Positions 17,654-27,657 are shown, numbered from the stretch's first letter. The stretch: DNA of 64,000 nt from Litorimonas sp965205225 (GCA_965205225.1 CBDBFZ010000003.1:1674001-1738000); one strand, 5' to 3'. Numbers and translations: made by a program. The notes: generated by a model from the sequence alone, not told the origin.

Positions 17654-19477
17654 TTACTCGCGCGCTCGTGTCTGAGCTCGCATGAGGCGATGCATCGCCT
17701 CAGCATTATCTTTGCGAATCGTCTCGGCCATCCTCGACCGTGCATCGGTGGAACCTGCGTCTGTTCGAACGTTGTCCATAAAGGTGCCAGCTTCACTCAT
17801 CCAGATAGCCGCGCGATCGCCGTTTTCCGCATTCGCACCCCCCAAGGCAGCCGTGATCAGCGTCCGTCGGGACAGGATAGTGCGTAATTCCTCCTCCAAT
17901 CCGTCTTTTGACATATGCGCATGCAACCCGGTGATTTCAACCGCTTTTGCCTGACGCCAGTAGCACAAAATTGACCGTTGCAAGGCGGCATACGCCGGAT
18001 CGTCGAATTCAAGGCCAAAGATGGTCTCATCGACCTTAGACAGCAGCTCGGGGAACAGCACAATACCCCCAACCAGGGTCTGCGCCTGCCGGAAATTCCG
18101 GGAGAGTTTAGCGGCGCCCGCAGCGACCAGTGCCTTATCGGCCTTCTTCTCGCGCGGTTTGCGACGATTCAGTGTCCAGACACGACCAAACTGTTTGTCG
18201 AATCGACCCAGCAGGCTCGCCTCATATAGTTCGCGGACCGTTGGATCCTTAATCCTGCGCAGCACATCATAAAGCCTCGATTTCAGGCCAGCCTTGGCTT
18301 CAGGTGTGATGAGTGGTTCCGTCTCGGCCTCGCCGCGCCACAGCATATCAACCAGCGATACACTGGACTCCAGCAGGTTTTGAAAGGCCGTGGCACCCTC
18401 GGCCTGGATCAGATCATCCGGATCCTGCCCTTCCGGCATCATTACAAAACGCAGGCTCTGACCGGGTTTCAGCAGCGGTAAGGCGCGCTCAATAGACCGG
18501 TAAGCGGCGCGGAGCCCAGCCTTATCACCGTCAAAACAGAGATAGGCATCAGGCCCGGCCCGCCAGAGCAAAGAAAGCTGATCTTCGGTCAACGCTGTGC
18601 CCATCGGCGCGACCGCATGACGAAATCCCACCCGCGATAGAGCGATAACATCCATATAGCCTTCGACAACGATCATGCCGCGCGACCCATTCTTTGGATC
18701 GAGCAAGGCCGCGCGAGCGCGGTGATAATTGTAGAGAAGCTGCCCCTTGGAAAAGAGCCATGTTTCCGGTGAGTTCAGATATTTGGCCTTCGCATCCTTA
18801 TCCATCGCGCGACCACCAAATGCCACAATCCGCCCACGACTATCATGAATCGGGAACATGATACGGTTGCGGAACCGGTCCCACGAACTCTTTCTGGTCC
18901 CTCGGCCTTTATCGTTCGGTTCAATCAGCAATCCCGCCTCGATCAATTGGCGTTCTTCGGCCCCTTCCCGGATCAGATTATCCTTAAGGGACGAAAAACT
19001 ATCCTCGGCGAAACCCATACCGAATTCTTTCGCGGCTGTTTGCGTGAGTCCCCTGCCCTTAAGGTAGGCCCGGGCCGCCTCACCTGGTGTGCGGTAGAGT
19101 GATTTCTCAAAATGGTCCGCCGCGCGTTCCATCCAGCTGATGGCCGCCTTGCGTTCCTTTGCACGCTCTTCAGCCTGTGGATCGGATTTGGGCAGCTCCA
19201 TACCCGCCATCTGAGCCAGCTGCTCCACCGCTTCTGGGAAGTTAAGTCCTTGAACTTCCATTATAAAACTTATTGCATCGCCATGTTTTCCGCTGGAAAA
19301 ACAATGGTAAAATCCCTTCTGATCATTGACGAAGAAAGAGGGTGTTTTCTCATTTGTGAAAGGCGACAGGCCTGCGAATTCCCGCCCTTGCCGACGCAGC
19401 TTCACATGTTTACCGACCACATCCGAGGGCCGGACACGGGTTTTCAGTTCTTCAAGAAAAGCTTCGCCGAAACGCAC
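17654..19477 (-). CDS. dnaG: DNA primase
   Basis: The protein has 607 residues. The N-terminal CHC2-type domain is recognisable (GLSPFTNEKTPSF, FYHCFSSGKHGD), but three of four zinc ligands are replaced: Ser38, Thr41 and Ser62, with only Cys59 kept. The catalytic core and Toprim domain are intact (VEGYMDVIAL, CFDGDKAG). The C-terminal part would bind DnaB. It makes RNA primers at the replication fork. The ATG start gives MRFGEAFLEELK. It follows the HMG-CoA-lyase-like gene by 36 bp and precedes rpoD, so dnaG may be read through from upstream or from a promoter inside that gene. Confidence 0.97.
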   Translation of the reverse strand: MRFGEAFLEELKTRVRPSDVVGKHVKLRRQGREFAGLSPFTNEKTPSFFVNDQKGFYHCFSSGKHGDAISFIMEVQGLNFPEAVEQLAQMAGMELPKSDPQAEERAKERKAAISWMERAADHFEKSLYRTPGEAARAYLKGRGLTQTAAKEFGMGFAEDSFSSLKDNLIREGAEERQLIEAGLLIEPNDKGRGTRKSSWDRFRNRIMFPIHDSRGRIVAFGGRAMDKDAKAKYLNSPETWLFSKGQLLYNYHRARAALLDPKNGSRGMIVVEGYMDVIALSRVGFRHAVAPMGTALTEDQLSLLWRAGPDAYLCFDGDKAGLRAAYRSIERALPLLKPGQSLRFVMMPEGQDPDDLIQAEGATAFQNLLESSVSLVDMLWRGEAETEPLITPEAKAGLKSRLYDVLRRIKDPTVRELYEASLLGRFDKQFGRVWTLNRRKPREKKADKALVAAGAAKLSRNFRQAQTLVGGIVLFPELLSKVDETIFGLEFDDPAYAALQRSILCYWRQAKAVEITGLHAHMSKDGLEEELRTILSRRTLITAALGGANAENGDRAAIWMSEAGTFMDNVRTDAGSTDARSRMAETIRKDNAEAMHRLMRAQTRARE

Positions 19478-19513
19478 CTGTCGACTCTACTTCGAATCAG
19501 GCGGTAGTGCGAG

Positions 19514-20416
19514 TCATGCCACCATATGTTTCGGACGACCAGCATTAGGCGTGAATCCGTAAACCGCCTCATCCGGCAGGCCCTTTTCCAAAAAACGACG
19601 GCAGGCGATCAACCTGTCCATGTGAATGCCAGTCTCAACGCCCATCGCATGGAACATCTGCACCAGATCTTCGGTCACGATATTGCCGCTTGCGCCCGGG
19701 GATGCCGGGCAGCCGCCGAGTGAACTATCGAACGTCTCAATCCCCTCCTCCCAAGCTGCAAAGGCATTGGCGAGGCCTTGGCCATAGGTATTGTGCAAAT
19801 GGACCGACTTCACCCGCTCTGCCCCCGCAACCTCGCATGTGCGGCGGATCAGCCGTTTGACCTGCACCGGATTGGCGTAGCCGACAGTGTCAGACAGGCC
19901 AAGCTCATCCACGCCCGCCTTGACAAGGCGCTCGGCTAGCCGCAGGATAGTCTCCTCAGACATCACACCTTCAATCGAACATCCGAAGGCGGTTGACAAG
20001 GCCCCTTCAAAAGATGGGCGCTGGTTCTTTGGTTGCTCTGATATCAGTTTGGAAATTTGGCGGACATTATCGACAGCCTGATCGTGGGTTTGACGCAAAT
20101 TCTTGATCGAATGCGTTTCTGAAACCGACAGCGGAAACCCCAGCGCGTCGACACCTGCCGCAATGGCACACAGGTTCGGCACCAAGGCCAGCACGCGCAA
20201 ACCCGGTAATATCTCGGCATGCGCGACCATCTCCGCCGTGTCAGCGAGTTGTGGGAACAGCTTGGGCGGAACAAAGCTGCCGACCTCAATCTCACGAACA
20301 CCAACTTCATACAGCGCCGTGATCCAGCGTTTTTTCACAACCGATGACATCACGCTGCGACAATTCTGCAATCCATCACGCGGGCCGACTTCGGAAATGG
20401 TGATCTTATTGAGCAT
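19514..20416 (-). CDS. Hydroxymethylglutaryl-CoA lyase-like TIM-barrel enzyme
   Basis: The protein has 300 residues from the ATG at 20416 (MLNKITISEVGPRDGLQN); an upstream in-frame start would add 34 residues without family character. HMGL-like signatures are GPRDGLQN near the start (catalytic Arg-Asp) and a GGCPASPGASGNIVTEDLV loop holding the active-site Cys. It would cleave an HMG-CoA-type substrate to acetyl-CoA plus a keto acid in leucine or related catabolism. A second paralogue lies at 24574-25479. Which one is the true HMG-CoA lyase cannot be told from sequence alone. Confidence 0.85.
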   Translation of the reverse strand: MLNKITISEVGPRDGLQNCRSVMSSVVKKRWITALYEVGVREIEVGSFVPPKLFPQLADTAEMVAHAEILPGLRVLALVPNLCAIAAGVDALGFPLSVSETHSIKNLRQTHDQAVDNVRQISKLISEQPKNQRPSFEGALSTAFGCSIEGVMSEETILRLAERLVKAGVDELGLSDTVGYANPVQVKRLIRRTCEVAGAERVKSVHLHNTYGQGLANAFAAWEEGIETFDSSLGGCPASPGASGNIVTEDLVQMFHAMGVETGIHMDRLIACRRFLEKGLPDEAVYGFTPNAGRPKHMVA

Positions 20417-20499
20417 GTCACGCTTTTCCTTCACTTCGGCTCTGGTCGGTTTGACCGCTATCAAGATAGGGTCGACTAAAGTTTGGCGAAAGGCACTCC

Positions 20500-21189
20500 A
20501 TGACCAAGAGCACTCCACCCGAATCTACAATGGTTCGATCCGACAAGACAGCGCGCGAGATTTTCGAGGACATTCACGCCAATCCGGCCCGCACGCAATT
20601 CGGATTTGGGGAGCGTGTTGCCATCGTGAATGTCGATCCGCAGAAAAGCTATACGCGCCCCGATCTCTACAAGACCGCTTACGTCACCGATCCCCGCCAG
20701 ATGGAACATACGGACCGGATTAGCCGAAAAGCGCGCGATAAGGGCCTGCCCGTCGTCTGGACCCATGTCGCCTATATGGACAATGCGGCCGATGCGGGGG
20801 TGTAGGGCACGCGCACCGATACGCCAGACAGTTTGCAAAACATCAAGTTCGACAGCGACCGCACTGCGTTCGACGATCGCCTGCACATCGACCGCGCCGT
20901 TGACGCCGTCTACACGAAGCGCATGCCCAGCGCCTTCTTCGAAACGCCACTAGCGAGCTTTCTGCGCTGGCACAAAATCGACACGGTCGTCATTACGGGT
21001 GGCAGTACGTCCAGCTGCGTCCGCGCCACTGCGGTCGACAGCCTATCCTACGGCTTTCGAACCATCGTCCCTATCGAATGCGTCGCCGACAAACATGAGA
21101 GTTACCATTTCGCCAATCTGACCGACCTGCTGATCAAATATGCAGATGTGGCCGAGGTTGATGCGTGGCTGAACCATTATGAAGCCTGA
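20500..21189 (+). pseudogene. Isochorismatase-family cysteine hydrolase (N-carbamoylsarcosine amidase-like), amber-interrupted
   Basis: Translated through one stop the gene is full length (~229 residues). The catalytic Asp is in VAIVNVDPQKSYT, and the catalytic Cys is in GGSTSSCVRATAVDSLSYG; the C-terminus ADKHESYHFANL is intact. A TAG at 20803-20805 sits in AGV-stop-GTRTDTPDSLQN, where relatives have Trp, so a TGG to TAG change fits. The downstream half also has no obvious restart. The stop codon region overlaps the start of the following deacetylase, so the two formed an operon. Confidence 0.85.
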
Positions 21190-22116
21190 CCCCAACCTCT
21201 ACGATTACTGGCCCTATGCGGGTCGACAGAAGATCGTGTGGCCGGGCGGGAAGGAGCTCGCCTTCTGGATCGCGCCGAACATTGAATTCTACGAATTTAT
21301 GCCGCCAACCAATCCACAGCGTCAACCCTAGCCCAATGCCATTTCGAATGTTCAGCAATACAGCCAGCGGGATTTTGGAAACCGGGTTGGGCATCAGCGA
21401 TTGATGGAGTTGGTCGATAAATACGGTCTTCGCGGTTCGGTCAGCCTTAATATCGCACTCTGCGACCATCATCCAGAGATCATTGAGGATTGCGTCGCCC
21501 GTGACTGGGAGTTCTTCTCTCACGGTATCTATAATAAGCGCTATTCCTACGGTCTGTCGCCGGAGCAGGAACAGGTGGTCTTAACCGACTCCATCGCAAC
21601 GGTCGAAAAGGCGTCAGGTCAGCGCATTCGCGGTTATCTCGCCCCGGCCTTGACCACACCGAACACACGCTGGATTTGATCGCGGAGAATGATTTTTGGT
21701 ACTCTTGCGACCTGTTTCAGGATGACCAGCCGCAGTCGCTCAAGACCAAGACCAGCAAGCTCGTCTCCATACCTTATTCGCTCGAGGTAAATGACGTTAT
21801 CACCTATTCCGTCATGGGGTTCGATCCGGACCGCTATACCGACATGCTTAATCGGAATTTCGATCAATTGCTGAAGGAAGGCGAGCGATCCGGCACCGTC
21901 ATGTGCATCCCGCTCCATGCCTATCTGGTCAGCCAGCCGCACCGTATCCGACCATTCGAAACCGCGTTGAAACACATTATGGGGCATCGCGATGATGTCT
22001 GGTTCGCAATGGGCCGAGAGATCGCGGACTATTACCGAGGGCATTACTGGGATCAGGCTGTGGCCGATATTAACGCGCGCGGCGTCGCAACGGGTGGAAC
22101 GGGGTTCGCAGCGTAA
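21179..22116 (+). pseudogene. Polysaccharide deacetylase-family (allantoinase-like) gene, broken
   Basis: ATG at 21179 overlaps the preceding stop. The product begins MKPDPNLYDYWPYAGRQ and continues through AFWIAPNIEFYE, YSQRDFGNRVGHQRLMEL and IEDCVARDWEFFSHG. A TAG lies at 21329-21331, and a frameshift near 21670 splits TPNTLDLIAENDFWYSCDL between two frames. The last 146 residues (21676-22116) are open, including FDPDRYTDMLNRNFDQLL. The family covers metal-dependent deacetylases and cofactor-free allantoinases. With two lesions it is not functional. Confidence 0.85.
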
Positions 22117-22445
22117 TGGATCAGACCTACCTCATCTATCCCAATCGCAAGCACGGCCAGGATCACAATTTCTATGACTGGCAGCTATCGTGAGACCGGT
22201 TACCCGTCCAGTGGAAGGGCGGTGCGAAGGTCGCTCTGTCCTTTATTGTGCCGCTGGAATTCTTTCCGCTCAACCCGTCTGGCGTGCCGTTCAAACATCC
22301 CGGCGCAATGGCAACGCCCTATCCGGATCTGCGCCACTATACGGTGCGCGACTATGGTAACCGGGTCGGCGTTTACCGCATCCTTGAGTCGCTTGGCGAT
22401 ATTCAAGCAGGCTTTGCGGTCAATGCGGCCGTGGCTGAGCGCTGC
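22116..22445 (+). pseudogene. Second polysaccharide deacetylase-family gene, N-terminal remnant
   Basis: ATG at 22116 overlaps the preceding TAA. It reads MDQTYLIYPNRKHGQDHNFY, then after a stop or shift at ~22170 continues VQWKGGAKVALSFIVPLEFFP, HPGAMATPYPDLRHYTVRDYGNRVG and VYRILESLGDIQAGFAVNAA. The similarity stops near 22445, where the sequence becomes a CoA-transferase in the same frame. A deletion therefore fused the two genes. Confidence 0.75.
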
Positions 22446-22512
22446 GCTCCGCAGAAGGCCGTAACCGGACAGGTCGCCGCGCCCATGCCCGCCCGTACAT
22501 CCGCTTGGGCGA

Positions 22513-24079
22513 GTGGCTGTGTGAAAACGGTTAGTTTTTTGTGATATAGTTCCGGTGATTGAATCGGAGGTTTATTGTGAAGCGCTTTATTGAAGGCCAA
22601 GATCGAAATCAGTCCATATTATTTCCTGAAAGTCTGGACGAGTATATCGATGAAGATAATACTGTTCGCGTCATTGATGCCTACGTTGATGAACTAGATT
22701 TACTCTCAATGGGTTTCGAGCGCGTCCGGCCCAAGGCGACAGGCCGTCCCGGTTATCATCCGTCTATTTTGCTCAAGCTCTACATTTACGGCTATCTCAA
22801 CTGTATCCAATCTAGCCGTAGGCTTGAACGCGAAGCGGGGCGTAATGTTGAGCTTATGTGGCTGACGGGCAAGCTTGCACCTGACTTCAAAACGATTGCT
22901 GACTTTAGAAAAGACAACGGCACCGCTATCCAATCAACCTGTTCTCAATTTGTGACTCTTTGCCGTGACGTTGGTCTGTTCGCGCGCACAATGGTTGCGA
23001 TTGATGGAGCCAAGTTCAAGGCCGTGAACGCGAGAGAAAAGAACTTCACACGCGGCAAGCTCACGCGGCGCATCGGCCAGATTGAGCATTCTATAGAGAA
23101 ATACCTTCATGCACTGGACGCGACGGATTTACAGGAAGGCGAGGCCGCTGAGGCCAAGACTGAACGCCTCAAGGAAAAGATTACGTCAATGCGTGAGAAG
23201 ATGGCTGAGCTTCAACAGTTGAAAGATGATCTCGCCGCGTCTTCTAAGAAACAAGTATCCTTAACTGACCCGGACTCAGTGGCTATGGCGACCAGCACAA
23301 AGGCTGGTATGGTGGGGTATAACGTACAGACGGTTGTCGATACCGAGCACCATCTCATTGTCGCGCATGAGGTAACAAACACTGTCTCTGACAAAGTGCA
23401 GCTCACAAAGATGACGAAACAAGGCCAAGCCGCCATTGGACGAAAAGACATTACAGTCTTTGCAGATCGTGGCTACTTCAGCGGTGCAGAAATTATGGCG
23501 ACTGAGAAACTGGGCGCTACAACATACGTGCCCAAGCCTTACACATCTGGCTCTAAAGCCGCGGGCCGCTTTGGCAAACATGACTTCCTCTATCAGCCCG
23601 AAGACAATAGTTACCAATGCCCAGGTGGTCAGAAGATGACCTATCGCTTCATGTCAGTTGAACAGGGCAAGGACATGCAAGTTTACTGGCCGGACGAATG
23701 CGCGGCCTGTCCCGTCAAAGCCAAATGCACGACGGGGAAACAACGGCGGATCAAACGCTGGGTCAATGAGGACATCATCGACGCTATGTTGACGCGATTG
23801 AATGACCTCCCGGAAGCCATGGCCATCCGAAGGGCGACGGTCGAGCATCCGTTCGGGACGCTGAAGTCATGGATGGGTGCCACGCACTTCCTGACCAAAC
23901 ACCTCAAAAACGTCAAAACAGAGATGAGTCTATCGGTTCTAGCTTATAATATCCGCCGGATGATCAGCATGTTCGGAGTGAAGAAACTAATCCGGGTGAT
24001 CCAAGCCTAAGGGGAAAGCTTGTCCTAAATTAAATCCACTGAAATCGACGCATTGCCCAGGCTGTTTTCACACAGCCAC
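22513..24079 (+). mobile_element. IS1182-like insertion sequence, copy 1
   Basis: The element is 1567 bp with perfect 16-bp terminal inverted repeats (GTGGCTGTGTGAAAAC). It is flanked by a 4-bp direct repeat GCGA (22509-22512 and 24080-24083). It carries one intact transposase and is almost identical to the copy at 60388-61954. Intact ends, target duplication and open frame indicate a recent insertion. Confidence 0.93.
22577..24010 (+). CDS. IS1182-family transposase, copy 1
   Basis: The protein has 477 residues from a GTG at 22577 preceded at good spacing by CGGAGG (22565-22570); an upstream TTG in the same frame would add six residues. It is a DDE transposase: the N-terminal DUF772-type domain (RPKATGRPGYHPSILLKLYIYGYL), MVAIDGAKFKAVNARE for the first Asp, VFADRGYFSGAEI for the second, and VEHPFGTLKSWMG for the Glu. 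A CAACPVKAKCTTG cysteine cluster precedes the last motif. It differs from the copy at 60.4 kb at one residue (TKHLKN versus TKRLKN). Confidence 0.95.
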   Translation: MKRFIEGQDRNQSILFPESLDEYIDEDNTVRVIDAYVDELDLLSMGFERVRPKATGRPGYHPSILLKLYIYGYLNCIQSSRRLEREAGRNVELMWLTGKLAPDFKTIADFRKDNGTAIQSTCSQFVTLCRDVGLFARTMVAIDGAKFKAVNAREKNFTRGKLTRRIGQIEHSIEKYLHALDATDLQEGEAAEAKTERLKEKITSMREKMAELQQLKDDLAASSKKQVSLTDPDSVAMATSTKAGMVGYNVQTVVDTEHHLIVAHEVTNTVSDKVQLTKMTKQGQAAIGRKDITVFADRGYFSGAEIMATEKLGATTYVPKPYTSGSKAAGRFGKHDFLYQPEDNSYQCPGGQKMTYRFMSVEQGKDMQVYWPDECAACPVKAKCTTGKQRRIKRWVNEDIIDAMLTRLNDLPEAMAIRRATVEHPFGTLKSWMGATHFLTKHLKNVKTEMSLSVLAYNIRRMISMFGVKKLIRVIQA

Positions 24080-24573
24080 GCGATCTATCAGCTCTTCGAC
24101 ACGAAGGACGGCGAACAGGTCTTTGTCGGCGTGGTATCAGACGGACAGTGGAAGACACTCTGCAACGCGTTCGGGCTGGAGCACTTACTCGAAGACCCTG
24201 ACTCGGTCGAAAACCGTGATCAGGTGGTCCATAAGGATCGTTTCCTCCCGGAGATTGAAGCTGCCTTCAAAGCGTTAACCAAAGTTGAGTTGATGGGAAA
24301 AATCGAACATCTCGGCCTGCCTTTCGCACCGATCGGAAAACCGGAGGACATGTTCGACGATCCGCACCTCAATGCGTCAGGTGGCCTGTTTGATATGGTG
24401 CTTGAGGATGGACGACAGGCCAAACTTCCGGCCCTGCCCGTTGCGCTGAACGGGGAGCGTATCGGCCTGCGTCATAATCCACCCAAAGTCGGCGAACATA
24501 CAGACGAGGTGCTGCGGGAAGCTGGATTATCTGACGCGCAGATCATATCCATGCGGGCTGATAGATTGGCAGG

Positions 24574-25479
24574 CTAAGCCGCGCCGCCTTTCGGGAAACC
24601 CCCGGCTCGGCTGACCATACCGGGTAGCGGTTTCTCCATCACGCCCGAGAGCCAGTGTGCCGTCTCGATAATGGTATCCAGATCATAGCCCGTCGCATAG
24701 CCAGCCCGCTCCAACATATAGACTACATCTTCAGACGGCACATTGCCGGTTGCATTGGGCGCAAAGGGGCAGCCGCCAATCCCACCAATCGACACGTCGA
24801 TGGTCTTGACCCCCGCTTGCAGAGCCGCATGGACATTGGCGAGGCCGGTATTGCGGGTGTTGTGAAAATGCGCACGCATGAACAACTGTGGCAACTCTCG
24901 CACGAAGCGCTCGAACATTGAACTGACCTGCCACGGATTCGCCACCCCGATTGTATCGGCCAGCGCGACGTCTTCAAATCCAGCGTCCGCGAAACGGTGA
25001 ACCATGCGGATGACTGTGTCTTCGGCTATTTCGCCTTCGAATGGACAACCAAAGGCCGCGGCAATCGTGACGTTGACGGTCCGGCCTGCAGCTTTCCCTT
25101 TCGCCGCCATGGCGCACGCCATCTCGACGGAACTGTCTCGGGTTTGATTCTGATTTTTCGTCGCGAATGTGTCGCTCGCGGCGGCCACAAGGCCCAGTTC
25201 GTGAACATCCGTCTTGAGCGCCCGGTCCACACCGCGTTCATTCATGACCAGACCGATATAAATCGTATCCGTGTCTGTCGGGAGGCCAGCAATCACAGCC
25301 TCCGCATCCGCCATTTGCGGAACATATTTCGGGTGCGCGAAACTTGCGACTTCTATTCGTTTAGCGCCTGCCGCGAGCACCCGGTCGATCAGGTCGAGCT
25401 TTTCCTCTGTCGAGAACAGACGTGCCTCGTTCTGCAACCCGTCACGGGCCGTCACGTCCAGAATTTCAATCTTTGGCAT
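24574..25479 (-). CDS. Hydroxymethylglutaryl-CoA lyase-like enzyme, second paralogue
   Basis: The protein has 301 residues starting MPKIEILDVTARDGLQNEA. The HMGL core is intact: TARDGLQNE (catalytic), IEVASFAHPKYVPQMADAE, a metal-binding HFHNTRN motif, and GIGGCPFAPNATGNVPSED with the active-site Cys. The expected role is cleavage of HMG-CoA or a related 3-hydroxy-3-methyl acyl-CoA to acetyl-CoA. It sits just downstream of a broken SDR gene on the same strand (13 bp apart), suggesting a former two-gene unit. It is closer to classical HMG-CoA lyases than the 19.5-kb paralogue. Confidence 0.88.
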   Translation of the reverse strand: MPKIEILDVTARDGLQNEARLFSTEEKLDLIDRVLAAGAKRIEVASFAHPKYVPQMADAEAVIAGLPTDTDTIYIGLVMNERGVDRALKTDVHELGLVAAASDTFATKNQNQTRDSSVEMACAMAAKGKAAGRTVNVTIAAAFGCPFEGEIAEDTVIRMVHRFADAGFEDVALADTIGVANPWQVSSMFERFVRELPQLFMRAHFHNTRNTGLANVHAALQAGVKTIDVSIGGIGGCPFAPNATGNVPSEDVVYMLERAGYATGYDLDTIIETAHWLSGVMEKPLPGMVSRAGGFPKGGAA

Positions 25480-25492
25480 AGAATCCGTCCTG

Positions 25493-26085
25493 TTAGAGGT
25501 TCATGCCGCCGTCGACATCAATCGCCGCGCCTGTGATAAAACTGGCTTCATCAGACGCGAGTGAGGCCGCCAGCAACGCGATTTCTTCCGAACGGCCATA
25601 GCGGCCCAATGCCGTCATCTGCACCATCATATCGGAAAATTTTCCATCGGAAGGATTCATGTCCGTATCAATGGTCCGAGCTGAATCGCATTGACGCGGA
25701 TGTTGCGCGGTCCAAGATCGTGCGCCCACCCTTCGGTCGTCGTGGTCACAGCTGCCTTCGTCACGCCATAGATTGCACCGCCCGGAGCAAGTAGTCGGTG
25801 GGCGTTGATGCTGCTCATCACGATCACGGATACGCCCTCTTTTGAGCAAATGTATGGCCGCGGCATAAACGCCGTCCACATTGACTTTGAACAGTCTACG
25901 AAACTCTTCGAAGTCAGCTTCGGCGATATGTCCAAAATTGGCGATTCCGGCATTATGACCCCGAATGTCGATGCCGCCCATCGTCTTGGCAACCTCAAGA
26001 TAAGCTTGTGCGGAGGCGGGTTCGGACGCGTCAACGTTCACCGCGACGGAAGAACCGTCAGCGCCTTTAATGTTCTTCACTAAAG
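25493..26085 (-). pseudogene. Short-chain dehydrogenase/reductase, truncated and frameshifted
   Basis: The gene reads VAVNVDASEPASAQAYLEVAK and IRGHNAGIANFGHI (NAG motif), then shifts frame near 25835 to SSINAHRLLAPGGAIYGVTKAA (YxxxK catalytic motif), then back near 25675 to end GRYGRSEEIALLAASLASD and ITGAAIDVDGGMNL. The N-terminal Rossmann TGxxxGIG is missing. Two shifts and the lost cofactor motif make it non-functional. Confidence 0.82.
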
Positions 26086-26139
26086 CCTCGGCTGTGGCTG
26101 TACTGCTATTACAGGTCAGGATTGTCCGTTGTCATATAA

Positions 26140-26790
26140 AATAATGTCCCAGATTTAGGTCTGACTAAGCGAGAGTTGGCTCTTCTTATTGGTTGATATT
26201 AAGTGATAGCTTTGTGGTATTGCAAGCGTCGATGTTCGGTTGTTTTCTTCTTGATCCTTTCTCGTCTGTTGATGATGGTTTGAGCCTAACCGCAGTAGAC
26301 GTCAACTGGCGTCACATTGTTCAGGCTCTCATGGTAGCGTTCGTGATTATAATGATCGACGAAGCGCCCGATCTGCTACTCCAGATCTCCCGGTAAGAAG
26401 TCGTTCTCCAGCAGAATGCGGTTCTTCAAGGTCTGGTGCCATCTCTCGATCTTACCTTGGGTTTGAGGGTGATATGGCGCGCCTCTGACGTGGCTTATCC
26501 CTTAATCCTTGATGTAATCTGCCAATCCTTCAGAGATATAAGAACTTTCATTGTCTGAGAGCAGTCGCGGCTTGTGCACGACATGGGCTTGATCACAGCC
26601 GGAAGCTTGGAGTGCCATGTTCAGCGTCTCTGTCACATACGAGGTCTTCATGGGGCTGCGCTGATGATGTAGCGGGAGAAGTCGTCGAGGATTGTCGACA
26701 GATACATCCAGCCCCAGCCGATGATCTTGAAGTAAGTGAAGTCGGTCTGCCACATTTGGTTCGGAGCCGTCGTTTTATCCCTGAACTCAT
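26140..26790 (-). pseudogene. IS3-family transposase C-terminal remnant
   Basis: Reading the minus strand in several frames gives an rve-type catalytic domain: MWQTDFTYFKIIGWGWMYLS, PRLLSDNESSYISEGLADYI, then RGAPYHPQTQGKIERWHQTLKNR and FVDHYNHERYHESLNN. Stops and shifts separate these pieces. It is a different IS3 subgroup from the 12.8-kb element. An IS427-type insertion cuts its upstream end. Confidence 0.75.
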
Positions 26791-26798
26791 TAGGCTAG

Positions 26799-27657
26799 GT
26801 CGTAGAGAAGAATTAATTATTTGAGCCAGATTTTGATAGCTGCGATATAGACGAAGCCCATATAGTTTTTGGATATGCTTGTCATATCGCGTAGCCACAC
26901 GCCGGAACTGTTTGAGATAGCCAAAGAAACGCTCGACAATATTACGTTCCTTATACAAAGCCATATCAGTTTGCCTTGGCTTGCGCGCATTTTTCCGGGA
27001 CGGAATAACGGGCATAGCCCCGCTCTCATTCACCGCGTCTATAACGCACCGGCCATCATAGCCCTTATCCGCCAAGACATGATCCGCCTTAAACCCTGCC
27101 AATAAGGCGGCGGCTTGCGTCATTTCGCTACAATGCCCGCCCGTTGCTATCAGGCGCAGAGCTAAACCCAATGCATCTGTCAGCCCATGTATTTTTGTCG
27201 TCAGGCCGCCCTTGGAACGCCCCCCCTGGAACGCCCCAATGCATGGGCATCAGGCCCCCTTTTTATGCCGCGCCCCGGCCGATTGGGCATGCGCCCGCAC
27301 AATTGTGGCATCCATCATCAGCCACTCTTGATCAGCGTGAGTGCGCAAGGCCTTAAAGACATCTTCTAAAACCCCGGCCTCAACCCAGAGATAATAACGC
27401 CGTTTGACACTGTCAAAACGCCCAAATCGTTCGGGTAAATCGCGCCAACGCCCGCCCGAACGGGCCATCCACAACAAAGCATCAATGAAAAGCCTGTTAT
27501 TGGCGTTGCGACCCGGTTTCCCCGTGCTCCCATAAGGCAAATAAGGCTTTAAACGGCTCCATTGTTCATCCGTAAGTTCCTGATAACCAGACATATGTGC
27601 GCTCCTGACAAAATGAAGGAACATTATAGAAAATAAAAGTTAACTCTTCACTACAGC
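26799..27657 (-). mobile_element. IS5-family (IS427-type) element
   Basis: The element is 859 bp and flanked on both sides by CTAG (26795-26798 and 27658-27661). Its ends match imperfectly as inverted repeats (GTAGAGAAGAATTAA versus GTAGTGAAGAGTTAAC). It contains one broken transposase. Degraded relatives with the same ends lie at 30.8-31.4 and 41.1-42.9 kb. Confidence 0.85.
26817..27594 (-). pseudogene. IS427-type transposase with frameshifts
   Basis: The first frame from ATG at 27594 reads MSGYQELTDEQWSRLKPYLP and LMMDATIVRAHAQSAG (first catalytic Asp). Near 27211-27240 a 14-bp tandem duplication of a TGGAACGCCCC unit breaks the frame. The second part reads GLTTKIHGLTDALGLALRL, VLADKGYDGRCVIDA (second Asp) and YKERNIVERFFGYLKQFRR (Glu). 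A further one-base shift near 26880 precedes the natural end YMGFVYIAAIKIWLK. Some IS427 elements use programmed frameshifting, but the duplication does not look like that. Confidence 0.8.

Larger units (their letters stand above)
22446..24577 (+). pseudogene. CaiB/BaiF-type CoA-transferase C-terminal part, interrupted by an IS1182-like element
   Basis: Left of the IS the sequence reads PMPARTSAW, and right of it IYQLFDTKDGEQVFVGVVSD. Removing the IS and one 4-bp target copy restores SAWAIYQLFDTKDG without a gap. The right part (to 24577) continues through GLPFAPIGKPEDMFDDPHL and LRHNPPKVGEHTDEVL, typical of family III CoA-transferases. The N-terminal two thirds were lost earlier by a deletion. 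Its stop overlaps by 4 bp the stop of the convergent lyase gene at 24574. Confidence 0.85.
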
